Positions 51,836-63,543 of a stretch of 64,000 nucleotides of DNA are shown here, piece after piece (positions within the stretch are counted from its first letter, which is position 1; each line of letters opens with the position of its first letter). A program made the translations under genes and the position numbers. The stretch is from Tridacna crocea (lineage: Eukaryota; Mollusca; Bivalvia; Cardiida; Cardiidae): NCBI GenBank assembly GCA_943736015.1, contig OX031064.1:59379861-59443860 (forward strand), in the 5' to 3' direction. The notes under the pieces were generated by a model. The model saw only the letters and a list, made by a program, of their open reading frames with translations. It did not search any database and was not told the origin of the DNA.

Positions 51836-52261
51836 ATCTAAGTTTCTATACAACGTAAAAACATACGGGTAACGGTAAATCAAAACTCTTTGCTATCACA
51901 TAAAACTTTTCCTTCAAATGAAATGGAAAGGAGTTTCAGAAAAGTCCATTCGTTTTAATTTTTTTCAACTTATTTTCACAAGCCTTCTTCAAGTTCGTTA
52001 AAACTCAGGATGGTAAACTGGTCTTCATTGCACAGGAACATTGCACAACTCTATAGACTTTGCTGTATCAGGAGAGGCGATTTAAGTACAGGAAAATGTA
52101 TTTCAATATGTTATGCCTGTATTCTAAACTCGCCTTCCAACAGTACTTTCAGTACTTTGATTTACAATCGCCAATATCGGCACTTTCCTTGTTTTTAGTC
52201 GCCAGCAATAAGATTTAATCGCCAATGGCGATTTTGGCGATCGGTAACGCCAACCTAGGGT

Positions 52262-52487
52262 CTAACCCTCAACCACACAATCCTGTATTAAAATGATGAT
52301 GAGGGAAAAGGCTTTTAGAAACATTCTGAGAAAAGGAGAAAATGCTAGTAACCAGTATTTTCTCCTTTTTCATGGTTTTAAACCCCCATTTACAATGTAA
52401 CACAAATTCAATCATTCGACCCACATTTAAACTGTTGTCTACAAATGCTTTAGATCTGGAAAAGTACATATTCATTATAGTTAATTT
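52262..52487 (+). mobile_element. Family A MITE, diverged
   Basis: CTAACCCTCAACCACACAAT start, core GCTAGTAACCAGTATT. Its CTAA is part of the GTCTAA target duplication of the 5.28-kb segment. Confidence 0.68.
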
Positions 52488-52553
52488 TACCATCCTGTAG
52501 TTGGTTTCAAAAAATGTACAGATACTTTACCAGAAAATACTCAATATGCAATA

Positions 52554-52751
52554 TTAACTCGTTACCAAGCAACAAATTTGTAGATCGCAACTAATTAAAT
52601 GTGGTTTACATGATGATAGTTGTCTTGAAAGGGTATAAATTAAACACTGTGCGAAAACAAAATAAAATCTGATAAAAGCATTTTCTCTTTTTTCCACAAT
52701 GTTCTCAAACCTTTGTTCATTAAAACTTTGAAATGTATGATAAAAGGTTAA
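52554..52751 (-). mobile_element. Family A MITE, diverged
   Basis: TTAA at both ends. R arm CTCGTTACCAAGCAACAAAT. Core worn (TCTGATAAAAGCATTTTC). Confidence 0.68.
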
Positions 52752-53059
52752 ATTCTGTGTTATCAAAACCAGATCCATCATAGACATATTATACTCCTGG
52801 AATAGGTGTCAAACACTTAGAGCATAATTAATGTAAATAGCTCTAGAAGCCCTGCTCTCTAGCAGTATAATGTTCCGTATGATTGCATAATCAGATTGAG
52901 AAACAGCAAAATTGATCACACTTGCGCTCTGAAAAATACATGTAAGTCAATGGGAAATGGATTTTGATGAAACATACATATATATATAGCCATTTACTGT
53001 ACATCTAGGTACATCAAAGGTATAGTACTTCAAGAATCAAATAATAAATGTTGGCTTAC

Positions 53060-53216
53060 CTATCTGCTGGTTCCCTGAACATGAGTATCAGTTTTACATT
53101 TGGAATGATGTGATTTAAATAATGTGGAATGATATAGAGTGGTTCTGACTGGTTCCAGTTTTCAGGGAACTTATTCCAGTCATTGTTGTCCCAAAACAAT
53201 GACACACTTGCTTCCC
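53060..53216 (-). CDS. Sulfotransferase exon, GEASVSLFWDNNDW
   Basis: Opens with two bases completing Gly, then EASVSLFWDNNDWNKFPENW, NQSEPLYIIPHYLNHIIPNV, KLILMFREPAD and AG of a split Arg. Acceptor TTTATTTGCAG, donor AG|GTAAGC. The REPADR end is the PAPS-binding region; G-[ED]-A-S is a family landmark. Confidence 0.86.
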
Positions 53217-54221
53217 CTGCAAATAAACGCATATATACCATACTTATCAGTACCTTGATATAAAGGATTGAAGCCATTCACTCAATTTGAAATATTCATA
53301 TTTAAGCCTAAAGAATTTGCAAAGCAATTTTTAAACTCCTCTGTAGTGAAACCAAACACTTTGGAATATGGGTTGAAATGAAATATATATTCAGATATTT
53401 TTTTTGCTTTCATGAGAGACAAGTGTAACATTTTGCTTGGTAAATTGTTGAGGTTCAATTGTTAGTTATTTAGTTTCAACTGCCTTCATTTCAGCTATAC
53501 ATAACAGAGAGGTCAGTAAACAATACAAAGGCCAATAAAGATGTCGCTCTATAAAGGCCAATAAACATGCCATTCTTTTCTATTGCTTTGCACAAAATCT
53601 TTTCAAAACCACTTGCTGCTTAATCATAGAAACATTATGGTGACGACATAAAACGTTATTACACCTCTAGCCTTGTGTGCAAGATGACTAGAAGTTCAGA
53701 ATTTTTATCTGGTCATCCTGAAAACCTCAAGTTTACTAGCCCTTTAGGTCACCGTTTATTCAAAAATTCATTCAAACCTCGACTTCGGCAGAAAAAAGAT
53801 TACTGAAAGATTTCTTTAATTATCAAAATGAATATCGGAGTGCTTTGATTATTGTCGCAGTTTTCGTCCAGTTTTCGCTCCGTTGTTTTGACATGAGACT
53901 GTTTCGAGCTGGGGGAATTTGCCAGATTTACAGTAATTAACACCTATCTCTTTTTAAATAACTAGTGGGGCGATTGAATTTCTTACGAGTATTTGCAGTT
54001 TTCAAAAAGAGTGATTGTCAAGAAAAGGAGAAACCACTCGACAACTCCGTAAAATTTAAGTATAGTTTTCCATCCAAATTTTGCTTGAACTAAAACGGTT
54101 GTACAGTTTTAACTATAGATGGCAGTGAGGTTGACGTAAAAGTAGTTCCGGCACTCAAATGTACCGGTGTATGTATGGTGATACCGGAGTCTTCGGATAT
54201 CGGTACATAGTAAAAAATATT
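53217..54221. other. Sulfotransferase intron, nothing recognised
   Basis: No PKCGTT-type exon or other conserved block on the minus strand. No repeat family placed. Confidence 0.45.
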
Positions 54222-54478
54222 TTAACCACTTTATCGTTTTAGTTCGACCAGAGTATTTTCACACAAAAAAATCTTTGGCTTGTCCAAATTGAAAGCATTT
54301 GCAGATGACAAACTGAATGTGACTGAACATTCGAAATTTGTTTTTTTGAAGGGTAGAAAACAATGTGGAAGAAAGAGAAAATGTCGGTTACCAGCATTTT
54401 CTCCTTTTCCCACAATGTTTTTTTAAAGGCTTCTTTCTCAGGGTCATCAAAAGAAGGGATTGTGTGGTAATGAATTAA
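54222..54478 (-). mobile_element. TTAA MITE, family A
   Basis: TTAA at both ends. The R arm tip is replaced by about 35 bp. Core GTCGGTTACCAGC, L arm well kept. Confidence 0.78.
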
Positions 54479-54499
54479 AGACTAAATCTAGTAGTGACC

Positions 54500-54800
54500 G
54501 TTATCATTCATATCAATGTCGCAGTGATCTGCCATAGATCAAAGTTCCCTTTACAAAGAGGGCATCCTGTGGTGTAGGACTCGTAGCCTGGTGGCCACGG
54601 GCTCAAGCCGCATTGGATCCATGGGTCCTTCGTGGGATCAGGGATCATGTATAAGATCCCTGGTGGTTGTGCCCTTTTGCAAAAACACTTCAGAGTCCTA
54701 GCATAACACTGGTATCTAAAACCCAGGAAATACATGACTATCTGAGCTGTCGCCATAATATATGACTGATATAATGAGTAAAACATCAATCCATTCTTGA
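54500..54800 (-). repeat. Unassigned, repeat-like, higher-GC stretch
   Basis: A 98-codon minus-strand frame has no recognisable domain. GGCTACGAGTCCTACACC on the minus strand is weakly B-box-like. Could be an old SINE. Confidence 0.3.
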
Positions 54801-55079
54801 ACACCTTTGAGGATTTAGGAAAGAAAACAAAAAAAGGAAATTATTTAGTCTACATTCTAGAAAGTAATTGTCTATCAAACTGAATGTCAGACAGATTTAT
54901 CGTCTTTTGAAGCTTGTATAATTACATGTAAATAAAACTGTCATCTCATTAATGATAAGTAGTGCATTCTGAATAAAAATCTTTCAAATATTATTGCACA
55001 GAGTTTCCATCCCACCTTAAATAAATGATGAAATTTTAAATTCATCAAAATGAATTATATTTTTGTGCAACATTTCGTG

Positions 55080-55520
55080 GAAAAGATATTGCCCATCGTG
55101 AAATAACGTTACCCCCCTTTTTTTTATATGAACATGTAAGAGGTGTCATGTTTTGCGTGTACACATGGCTTTTTTGTTATTGGTCAAGAACGAAATTATA
55201 CATTAAGCCCCCTTTCTCTATGACACGGTATTTCCTTAAATAGAACAAAAAATTATTGTCTGTGGCTTATGATAAATAATATAAATATGAAGGTTCATGA
55301 AATTTTGACCAGTATTTAAAGAGATGTTGGTCCATAATAGAAATATACACCAAGCCTCCTTTTTCCATGGCGTCAAACCAAACAAACAAAAAACTGTAGC
55401 GGCAGATTATCACGAACAACATATGTATGAGGTAGCATCAATTTTCATAAAGGGTTTCAGAAGATATTTGGCTAGAAGGACTGATGAAATAAAATTCGGA
55501 TAGATAGACAGACTGACAGA
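55080..55520 (+). repeat. Diverged relative of repeat X
   Basis: Repeats TTAAGCCCCCTTTCTCTATG and CCAAGCCTCCTTTTTCCATG, ending in a GACAGACAGACAGACGGAC tract, the layout of X at 34907-40661. Confidence 0.65.
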
Positions 55521-55589
55521 CAGACAGACGGACAATGTAAAAATGATACACCCTCTTCTTCGAAATAACTCAGATGATAGAACCTGTCC

Positions 55590-55690
55590 TTAACAGAATA
55601 AAGAAGATTTTTTGAAAGGAGAAAATCTTTGGCTACAAGCATATTCTCCTTTTTCAACAATGTTTTGAAAGTCTTCTTCCTTAAGGTCTT
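55590..55690 (-). mobile_element. Family A MITE core fragment
   Basis: AAAGGAGAAAATCTTTGGCT and AGCATATTCTCCTTTTTC. No outer arms. Confidence 0.45.
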
Positions 55691-55884
55691 AGAAAAAAAA
55701 AAAAGAATGTTTTCAATAGCCTTCCACCTAACTCAGGATTTTGTTAATCCAAGTCCTCCATTGAATTGAAATTAGGGCCAGGTGCGCTGTTCGTCCATCT
55801 GACTAACTTTCTGGATGTTCTCTGTTCTAGGCCTGCCAAACTGAAAGTAAATATGAGCCATGCTCTGTGAAAAAGGGCTTTATC

Positions 55885-56610
55885 CACGAACGAAAAGTAT
55901 CGACTCGTATCAGCCTGCGCACATTTGCCAAAACTTTTTGCTGTCTTTAAATCTTCTGCATGTCAAAGGACCATTCTGCATCAAGACTCTATGGGTTTTA
56001 CACAATGAATGCTATAGATCTACAATAAGGTGATATCTTCTGGCTTGGTATCATGGATCACGGAGATACATTAAGCCCTCATTTTCACAGAGCACGGATG
56101 ATATATTTGTGCCCATAAACAAGCCCACCATTTAATTCAAACGAACTGTTTACTCGGGATCACTGTTTGTTTTCTTTCTTTGAGAGAACACGCATGGATC
56201 CTCTTAAGGCGCAATGCTATCTGACATTGGCCAAAACTTTTCACTATTCTTACATTTTCTGCATGTCAAGGGGTAATTTTACCTTATGATTCAGTCAGCT
56301 GCTTGGCAAATTGGATTTCCATGGAACCATAGTAATGCGATATCTTGGTTGGTATGAAGCATCACAGTGATGCATTAAGTCCCCTTTTGTCAGAGAGGGG
56401 CTCAGATATGTTTAAACTATGAAAATGTAGGAGGGCACATCCCTTTGCCCTTATTTGTGCTAGATAAAGTAACTTGATTATTCAAAAGAGTTAACCTGAT
56501 GTAGAATGAGAATGGTCCTTTGATATGCAGAAAATTTAAAGATAGCGAAAATTTCGGCCCATATCAGCCAGGCTGAAACGAGTCGATACTTTTCGTAAAT
56601 GTATTAAACC
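55885..56610. repeat. Large inverted repeat with repeat-X-like interior
   Basis: GAAAAGTATCGACTCGTATC to GTCAAAGGACCATTCTGC at 55893-55983 is repeated as its inverse complement at about 56505-56610. The interior has two related CATTAAGCCCTC/CATTAAGTCCCC units. Confidence 0.65.
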
Positions 56611-56869
56611 CCCTTTTCATAGGGCATGGCTAATATTTACTTTATTTACTATAATATTATTTGGCTGGCGTAGAACATAGAATATCTAGACGATTCATCA
56701 GATAGACGGACAGCGCACCTCCGCCTGATTTTATCTGGCATATAGATGGCTATGATAAACTGAAGCCATTTGGACTAAGCATGCATGGAACTGCACTTGT
56801 GCATTCAGTGGAAAGATAATATGGCTTAAAGTATACAACACACCATGTTAAAAACAAAAACACGCACAC

Positions 56870-59800
56870 ACTTAGAACTTAAACTGATAAAGAGTATCTG
56901 AAAAAAAAAAATCTATGCATTTTTAACAATGTTTGCAAAACTTTTCTTCCTCAGTGTCCAAAAGAACTTTCTTCCTCACTGACGTAGAACTTAGCAATGC
57001 ATGTTGTTACATTATATTCCAGGTTTAAGACCAAAAAAAGCAAATGAGTAGAAACTCCCAACCATTTCAGCAAAATATTTTCACTAAAATGGTAAAGAGG
57101 TTTGGAATCCAATTTTTTTCTAACCTTTTTACCCTAATGTTTGAAAGACCTTTCTTCCTTAGTACCCATAGAACTTAACAATGCATGCTGTTGCATAATA
57201 TTGCAGTTTTAAGACATAAAAAAGAAAATGAGTAGAAACTCCCAACCATTTTAGCAAAATATTTTCACTAAAATGGTAAAGAGTTTTGAAATCTAATTTA
57301 TTTCATAACTGTTTTACCCTAATGTTTAAAAAGATCTTTTTTCCTCAGTGTCTATAGAACTAAGCAATGCATGCTGGCACATAATATTGCAGTTTCAAGA
57401 CATAAAAAAGCAAGTGAGCAGAAACTCCCAAATATTTTAACAAAATGTTTTCACTAAAATGGTAAAGAGTTTTGAAAATCTAATATTTTTTTTGGTACTG
57501 TTTTACCCTACTGACTGAAAGATCTTTTTCCCTCAGTGTCTATAGTACTTAACAATGCATGACGTTATATTATATTGCAGTTTCAAGACAAAAAAAAGCA
57601 AATGAGCAGAAACTCCCAACCATTTTATCAAAACATTTTCACTAAAATGGTAAAGAGTTTTGAAACCTAATATTTTCGGGGTTCCTTTTTACCCTATTTT
57701 TGAAAGATCTTTCTTCCTCAGTGCCTAAAGAACTTTGCAATGTTTGCTGGTACAAAATGTTTCCATTTCAAAACATAAAAAATGAGCAGAACCTCCAAAA
57801 CATTTTAGAATAGCAAAATATTTTCACTAGAATGGTAAAGAGTTTTGAAATCTAATTCTTTTTGGTACTGTTTTACCCTAATTTTTTAAAGATCTTTTTA
57901 CCTTAATGTCTATAGTACTTAGCAATGCTTGCTGTTAAATTATATTGCAGTTTCAAGACATAAAAAAGCAAATGAGTAGAAACTCCCAACCATTTTATCA
58001 AAATATTTTCACTAAAATGGTAAGGAGTTTTGAAAATCAATTTTTTTTACCTTTTTACCCTAATTTTTGAAAGTTTTTGCTTCCTCAGTGTCTATAGAAC
58101 TTAGCAATGCTTGCTGTTACATCATATTCAAGTTTCATTACATAAGAAGGCAAATTGAGTTGAAACTCCCAACCATTTTAGTAAATTATTTTCATTAAAA
58201 TGGTGAAGAGTTTTCAAACCCATTTTTTTTTCGGAACTGTTTTACCCTATTGATTGAAAGATCTTTTTCCCTCAGTGTCTATAGTACTTTGCAATGCATG
58301 CTGTTACATTACTTTGCAGTTTCAAGACATAAAAAAGCAAATGAGTAGAAACGCACAGCCATTTTACCAAAATATTTTCACTAAAATGGTAAAGAGTTTT
58401 AAAATTCAATTTTTTTTTTTGGTACTGTTTTACCCTATTGATTGAAAGATCTTTTTCCCTCTGTGTCTATAGTACTTACCAATGCATGATGTTACATTTT
58501 ATTGCAGTTTCAAGACAAAAAAGCAAATAAGCATAAACTCCCAACCATTTTACCAAAATATTTTCACTAAAATGGTAAGGAGTTTTGAAAATCAATTTTT
58601 TATTTATCTTTTTACCCTAATTTTTGAAAGATTTTTTTTTCTCAGTGTCTATAGAACTAAGCAATGCTTGCTGTTACATCATAGTCAAGTTTCAAGACAT
58701 AAGAAAGCAGATTGAGTTGAAACTCCCAACCATTTTCGCAAATTATTTTCACTAAAATGGTAAAGAGTTTTAAAACCCATTTTTTGGGGGGAACAGTTTT
58801 ACCCTAATTTTTGAAAGATCTTTTTCCCACAGTGTCTATAGTACTTTGCAATGCATGCTGTTACATTATATTGCAGTTTCAAGACAAAAAAAAGCAAATG
58901 AGCAGAAACTCCCAACCATTTTATCAAAATATTTTCACTAAAATGGTAAAGAGTTTTAAATTCCTTTTTTTGGGGGGGTACTGTTTTACCCTATTGATTG
59001 AAAGATCTTTCTTCCTCAGTGTCTAAAGAACTTTGCAATGCTTGCTGTTACAAAATGTTCCATTTCAAAACATAAAAAAAAAATGAGCAGAACCTCCCAA
59101 CCATTTTACCAAAACATTTTCACTAAAATGGTAAAGAGTTTTGAAATCTAATTCTTTTTGGTACTGTTTTACCCTAATTTTTGAAAGATCTTTTTACCTT
59201 AATGTCTATAGTACTTAGCAATGCTTGCTGTTACATTATATTGCAGTTTCAAGACATAAAAAAGCAAATGAGTAGAAACTCCCAACCATTTTAGCAAAAT
59301 AGTTTCACTAAAATGGTAAGGAGTTTGAAAATCAATTTTTTTTTTTTACCTTTTTATCCTAATTTTTGAAAGAGTTTTCTTCCTCAGTGTCTATAGAACT
59401 TAGCAATGCTTGCTGTTACATCATATTCAAGTTTCAAGACATAATAAAGCAAATTGAGTTGAAACTCCCAACCATTTTAGTAAATTATTTTCACTAAAAT
59501 GGTAAAGAGTTTTGAAATTCAATTTTTTTTGGAACTGTTTTACCCTATTGATTGAAAGATCTTTTTCCCTCAGTGTCTATAGTGCTTAACATTGCATGAT
59601 GTTACATTATATTGCAGTTTCAAGACATAAAAAAGCAAAAAAGTAGAAACGCCCAACCATTTTAGCAAACTATTTTCACTAAAATGGTAAGGAGTTTTGA
59701 AAATCAATTTTTTTGTACCTTTTTACCCTAATTTTTGAAAGATTTTTCTTCCTCAGTGTCTATAGCACTTTGCAATGCATGCTGTTACATTATATTGCAG

Positions 59801-61385
59801 TTTCAAGACAAAAAAAAAGCAAATGAGCAGAAACCCCAAACCATTCTACCAAAATAATTTCACTAAAATGGTAAAGAGTTTTGAAATCTAATATTTTTTG
59901 GGTTGCTTTTACACTATTTTTGAAAGATCTTTCTTCCTCAGTGTCTAAAGAACTTTGCAATGCTTGCTGTTACAAAATGTTCCCATTTCAAAACATAAAA
60001 AAAGCAAATGAGCAGAACCTCCCAACCATTTTAGCAAAATATTTTCACTAAAATGGTAAAGAGTTTTGAAATTTAATTCTTTTTGGAACTGTTTTACCCT
60101 AATTTTTGAAAGATCTGTTTGCCTAAATGTCCATAGTACGTAGCAAAGCTTGCTGTTACATTATATTGCAGTTTCAAGACATAAAAAAGCAAATGAGTAG
60201 AAACTCCCAACCATTTTAGCAAAATAGTTTCACTAAAATGGTAAGGAGTTTTGAAAATCAATTTTTTTATTTATCTTTTTACCCTAATTTTTGAAAGAGT
60301 TTTCTTCCTCAGTGTCTATAGAACTTAGCAATGCTTGCTGTTACATCATATTCAAGTTTCAAGACATAAGAAAGCAAATTGAGTTGAAACTCCCAACCAT
60401 TTTAGCAAATTATTTTCCCTAAAATGGTAAAGAGTTTTGAAATTCAATTTTTTTTTGGAACTGTTTTACCCCGTTGATTGAAAGATCTTTTTTCCTCAGT
60501 GTCTATAGTACTTTGCAGCGCATGCTGTTACATTATATTGCAGTTTCAAGACAGAAAAAAGCAAATGAGTAGAAACTCCCAACCATTTTACCAAAATATT
60601 TTCACTAAAATGGTAAAGAGTTTTAAAATTCATTTTTTGGGGGGTTACTGTTTCACCCTATTGATTGAAAGATCTTGTTCCCTCAGTGTTTATAGTACTT
60701 AAGAATGCATGATGTTACAATATATTTTAGTTTCAAGACAAAAAAAGCAAATGAGCAGAACCTCCCAACCATTTTACCAAATTATTTTCACTAAAATGGT
60801 AAAGAGTTTTGAAATCCAATATTTTTTGGGGGTTCTTTTTTACCCTTCTGATTGAAAGATCTTTTTTCCTCAGTGTCTATAGAACTAAGCAATGCATGCT
60901 GTGACATAAAATTCCATTTTTAAAACATAAACAAGCAAATGAGTACAAACTCCCAACCATTTTACCAAAATATTTTCTCTAAAATGGTAAAGAGTTTTGA
61001 AATCCAATATATTTTTGGCTACCTAACCCTTCTGTTTTAAATATCTTTCTTCTGCAGTGTCTATAGAACTTAGCAATGCTTGCTGTTACAAAATATTCCC
61101 ATTTCAAGTCATAATAAAGCAAATGAGCAGAAACTCCCAACCATTTTAGCAAAATATTTTCACTAAAATGGTAAAGAGTTTTGAAATTAAACTTTTTTTT
61201 TACTGTTTTACCCTATTGTTTGAAAGATCTTTCTTCAGCAGTGTCTATCCTACTTTGCAATGCATGCTGTTACATTATATTATATTTCAAGACATAAAAA
61301 AAGCAAATTGAGTAGAAACTCCCAACCATTTTACCAAAATATTTTAATTAAAATGGTAAAGAGTTTTGAAAAAAAATCCTTTTTC
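56870..61385 (+). repeat. Satellite array, about 24 units of ~185 bp
   Basis: Units carry AACTCCCAACCATTTTAGC, ATTTTCACTAAAATGGTAAA, GAGTTTTGAAA, TTTTACCCTA, CTTCCTCAGTGTCTATAG and GCAGTTTCAAGACATAAAAA. Starts of the CCCAACC motif run 57054, 57239, 57427, 57614 ... 61134, 61317. Each unit contains the dyad CCATTTTAG/CTAAAATGG. Small ORFs in it are by-products. Confidence 0.92.
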
Positions 61386-61740
61386 CACACTTCCTCTGTG
61401 TGAAAGTATAAGAAGATGGATACTCTTTATCATCTTGTAAACATGCACACACACCCAATTCACTGTTGGATAAAATTTCAGTTTCTTGAACATATAGGTA
61501 CAAACTCTTTACCATCTTACAAAAAAAACAATGAAGTTTACATGCTAAAGAGTTTAGAGAAAAGGAAAGAATTACTTTTTCCGCAATGTTTGCAATAGCT
61601 TTCTTCCTCAGTGACTACAAAACTTAGCACCGTATGCTGCAGATAAAGTTCAAGTTTTTCAGACACTGAAAAATCAAATAAATAGAAACTCTTTCCCATC
61701 TTTAATATAAAATGGTAAGGAGTTTCGGAAAAATTGCTAT
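61386..61740 (+). repeat. Degenerate satellite edge
   Basis: Two to three strongly diverged units (ACTCTTTACCATCTTAC, TTTCTTCCTCAGTGACTAC, AAAATGGTAAGGAGTTT). Confidence 0.65.
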
Positions 61741-62384
61741 TAATTCAAAATCAAAGGGCTTGTGGAAAAGGCTAGATTTATTTTGCAGATGTACGAAAGA
61801 AATCATTTGATATGTATCATTATAGAGTTTTAGAAACATTTTCATGATCAGAATTTTGAAAAGATCAGATTTCACGGCCTTGTCAGATTCCCCTGCTAGA
61901 AATTCCCGGGGTTTTTTGGTAGCGGACGAAAAATAGTTCGCATGTTGAACATGTGTTTTTTTATGTTTCCAAGATGAAAAACTGTTTGCATGACATCTTA
62001 AATTTAAAACTATGAGGAATTACATTACGCTGTATACTTCTAACAATATTAAATAGCCGCATTCAATTTCTTTCAAACCGTACAACCATCGAAAACTAAA
62101 AAGATAAAAAAATCGCCTGACCATTTTAGTTCGACCCCAAATTTTACGACATTCTCCTTTATAGAGAGTATCAAATTTTCCCGGCTTATGTTTGCGCACA
62201 CTAAAAGCAGGGCCCAGTGTTTAGAAAAGTTAAGTATATTCTGCGGGTATATTTGTGTGTGTATGTAAAAACATTCACCACTGTGTGATGATGGGTTCTG
62301 TCATTGCATTTGATGAGGATAAAGCCAATAATTTAGTAATGTGAAGAGTTTACATTAAGATAAGACTGCATATGTGGAAGCTGA
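61741..62384. other. Nothing recognised
   Basis: Single-copy-like sequence with no exon of the sulfotransferase and no repeat match. Confidence 0.45.
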
Positions 62385-62512
62385 TTCAAAATTTCATCAA
62401 TGTGAAAGTGACAGACTTGATCGCGATTTTCTGGCTGTGAAAGTAACAGAACTTCTGACTGGCTAAACTAAATGGTTTGTCCAATCAGACGTCCTGTCAC
62501 TCTCACGTTGAA
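62385..62512. repeat. Palindromic repeat family P, partial
   Basis: TGTGAAAGTAACAGAACTTC, then GGCTAAACTAAATGG and its inverse. Flanking ends missing. Confidence 0.65.
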
Positions 62513-62960
62513 GTCTTGTATTGCTCCTGGTTGCACCACCAGGACTTGGCTTGTGACATCTTACTAAAAGATTCTGAATTTTTCCTTGTGAACACTTTCA
62601 CACATAAGACTAGTTATCCTCAGCTACTACCCCAGGGTCACCATGTAAACCTTTACCAAACGATCTTATGTTTTCATAACAAAGAGGAGAAAGGTTTTTA
62701 AACATAACAGTAAGGAAGAAAATGCTAATAACCAGCAATATATGTCCTATCTAGATGTAACACACAAACAACCATAATAGTGAAGCACATGATCATAAAG
62801 GGAGACAAATCATAACAAATATATGCCTAGAAATACCAGAGTCAACTCCCTTCTTAAAGAATATTAGCATAACTCTTGGGCTGCCTAGCCCGACTCAAGG
62901 GCCTTTTGCAGAAAGAGTAAATCACGATCAGACTGCACAGAACATGCAAAACACTGTCCG
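62513..62960. other. Mostly unrecognised, with a MITE fragment
   Basis: A broken family A element (L arm and first core stem) at about 62644-62745, and a GATCAGACTGCACAGAACAT repeat fragment near 62927. Confidence 0.45.
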
Positions 62961-62964
62961 ATAT

Positions 62965-63162
62965 GATATTTGCTTACCAACCATTCTTGAGAATATTGTT
63001 AGTTTTATTCTCCAAGGTTTTACTAATTTTGTAAGTAACACAACTTCTGATTGACTAAACCGACTGGTTTAGCCAATCAGAAGTTGCCTTACTTACAAAT
63101 TTAGAAAATTCTGGAGAATAAGATAAAGATCGTTCTTAAGAACAGTTGGTGAATACAGGCCC
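62965..63162. repeat. Palindromic repeat family P, full copy
   Basis: CCAACCATTCTTGAGAATAT to GTTCTTAAGAACAGTTGG and GAATACAGGCCC. Stem with AACTTCTGATTGACTAAACC and its inverse. Confidence 0.78.
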
Positions 63163-63254
63163 TGGTGAAATAAACTTTGAAGTCACAATATTTGGGGTTT
63201 ACTTCGGAGTAGAAATTTCTGTTTCATTCATTTAGCAACTTAAAGGTTAATGTT

Positions 63255-63474
63255 TTAACCCTTTCCCAGATAAGCCCTGGTTTTTACGGCTCTGTGGCTG
63301 AAGCCATTTGAAAACACTGTGGAACAAGGAGAATAATGGGTATTTTCTCCATTTTCCACAGTGTTTTCTTTCCTTACAGATTAAAATACCATCTCTTCAG
63401 CCACTCTTAATCTGTCATCTGCAAATTCTTTCAATTTCAGCAGTCCAAAATTACCTCATGTGGTAAAGAGTAAA
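63255..63474 (+). mobile_element. TTAA MITE, family A
   Basis: Left TTAA, right worn. Core tip deleted (GAATAATGGGTATTTTC). ACACTGTGGAA/TTCCACAGTGT stem variant, matched on both arms. Confidence 0.78.
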
Positions 63475-63543
63475 AGGTCTACCAGATGAACTTACACAAC
63501 AAACTGGGCATCCTTATGCCTAATGGTTTCACAGAAGACATTT

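Larger units (their letters stand above)
46982..52259. mobile_element. Putative 5.28-kb insertion with 12-bp TIRs and 6-bp TSD
   Basis: CCTAGGTTGGCG at 46982-46993 is exactly inverse to CGCCAACCTAGG at 52248-52259. GTCTAA directly flanks both sides (46976-46981 and 52260-52265). Subterminal sequence on both sides is rich in GCCAAAA and TCGCCA motifs. No transposase recognised. The interior holds worn MITEs, a LINE fragment, a poly-A/T run and a promoter-like island. Superfamily unknown; could still be coincidence. Confidence 0.5.
42916..53216 (-). other. Gene model: CHST15-like sulfotransferase, 3' part (4 exons)
   Basis: Minus-strand exons 53060-53216, 46547-46703, 45395-45542 and 42916-43112 join in frame and end in TGA, about 219 residues. 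Order and motifs follow the C-terminal catalytic half of carbohydrate sulfotransferase 15 (GalNAc 4-sulfate 6-O-sulfotransferase), a Golgi type II membrane enzyme that moves sulfate from PAPS to chondroitin sulfate. Key features: the 3'-phosphate-binding REPADRMYSDYLYF segment, RLRVGMYSVYLKDWFSVF, and FYRPYNEELATML near the end. Vertebrate CHST15 is about 560 residues, so the signal anchor and the 5'-PAPS loop (PKCGTT type) must be in exons not seen here, probably beyond 64000. Invertebrate paralogues are common, so no symbol is given. Confidence 0.85.

Noticed and set aside
46982-52259. Polinton/Maverick call for the 5.28-kb segment
   Set aside because: The 6-bp duplication would fit, but TIRs are only 12 bp, do not start with AG, and no integrase, polymerase or capsid-type gene is visible.
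56870-61385. CRISPR-like or protein-repeat array
   Set aside because: Units are 185 bp with no short spacers and the genome is eukaryotic; the small ORFs repeat only because the DNA does.
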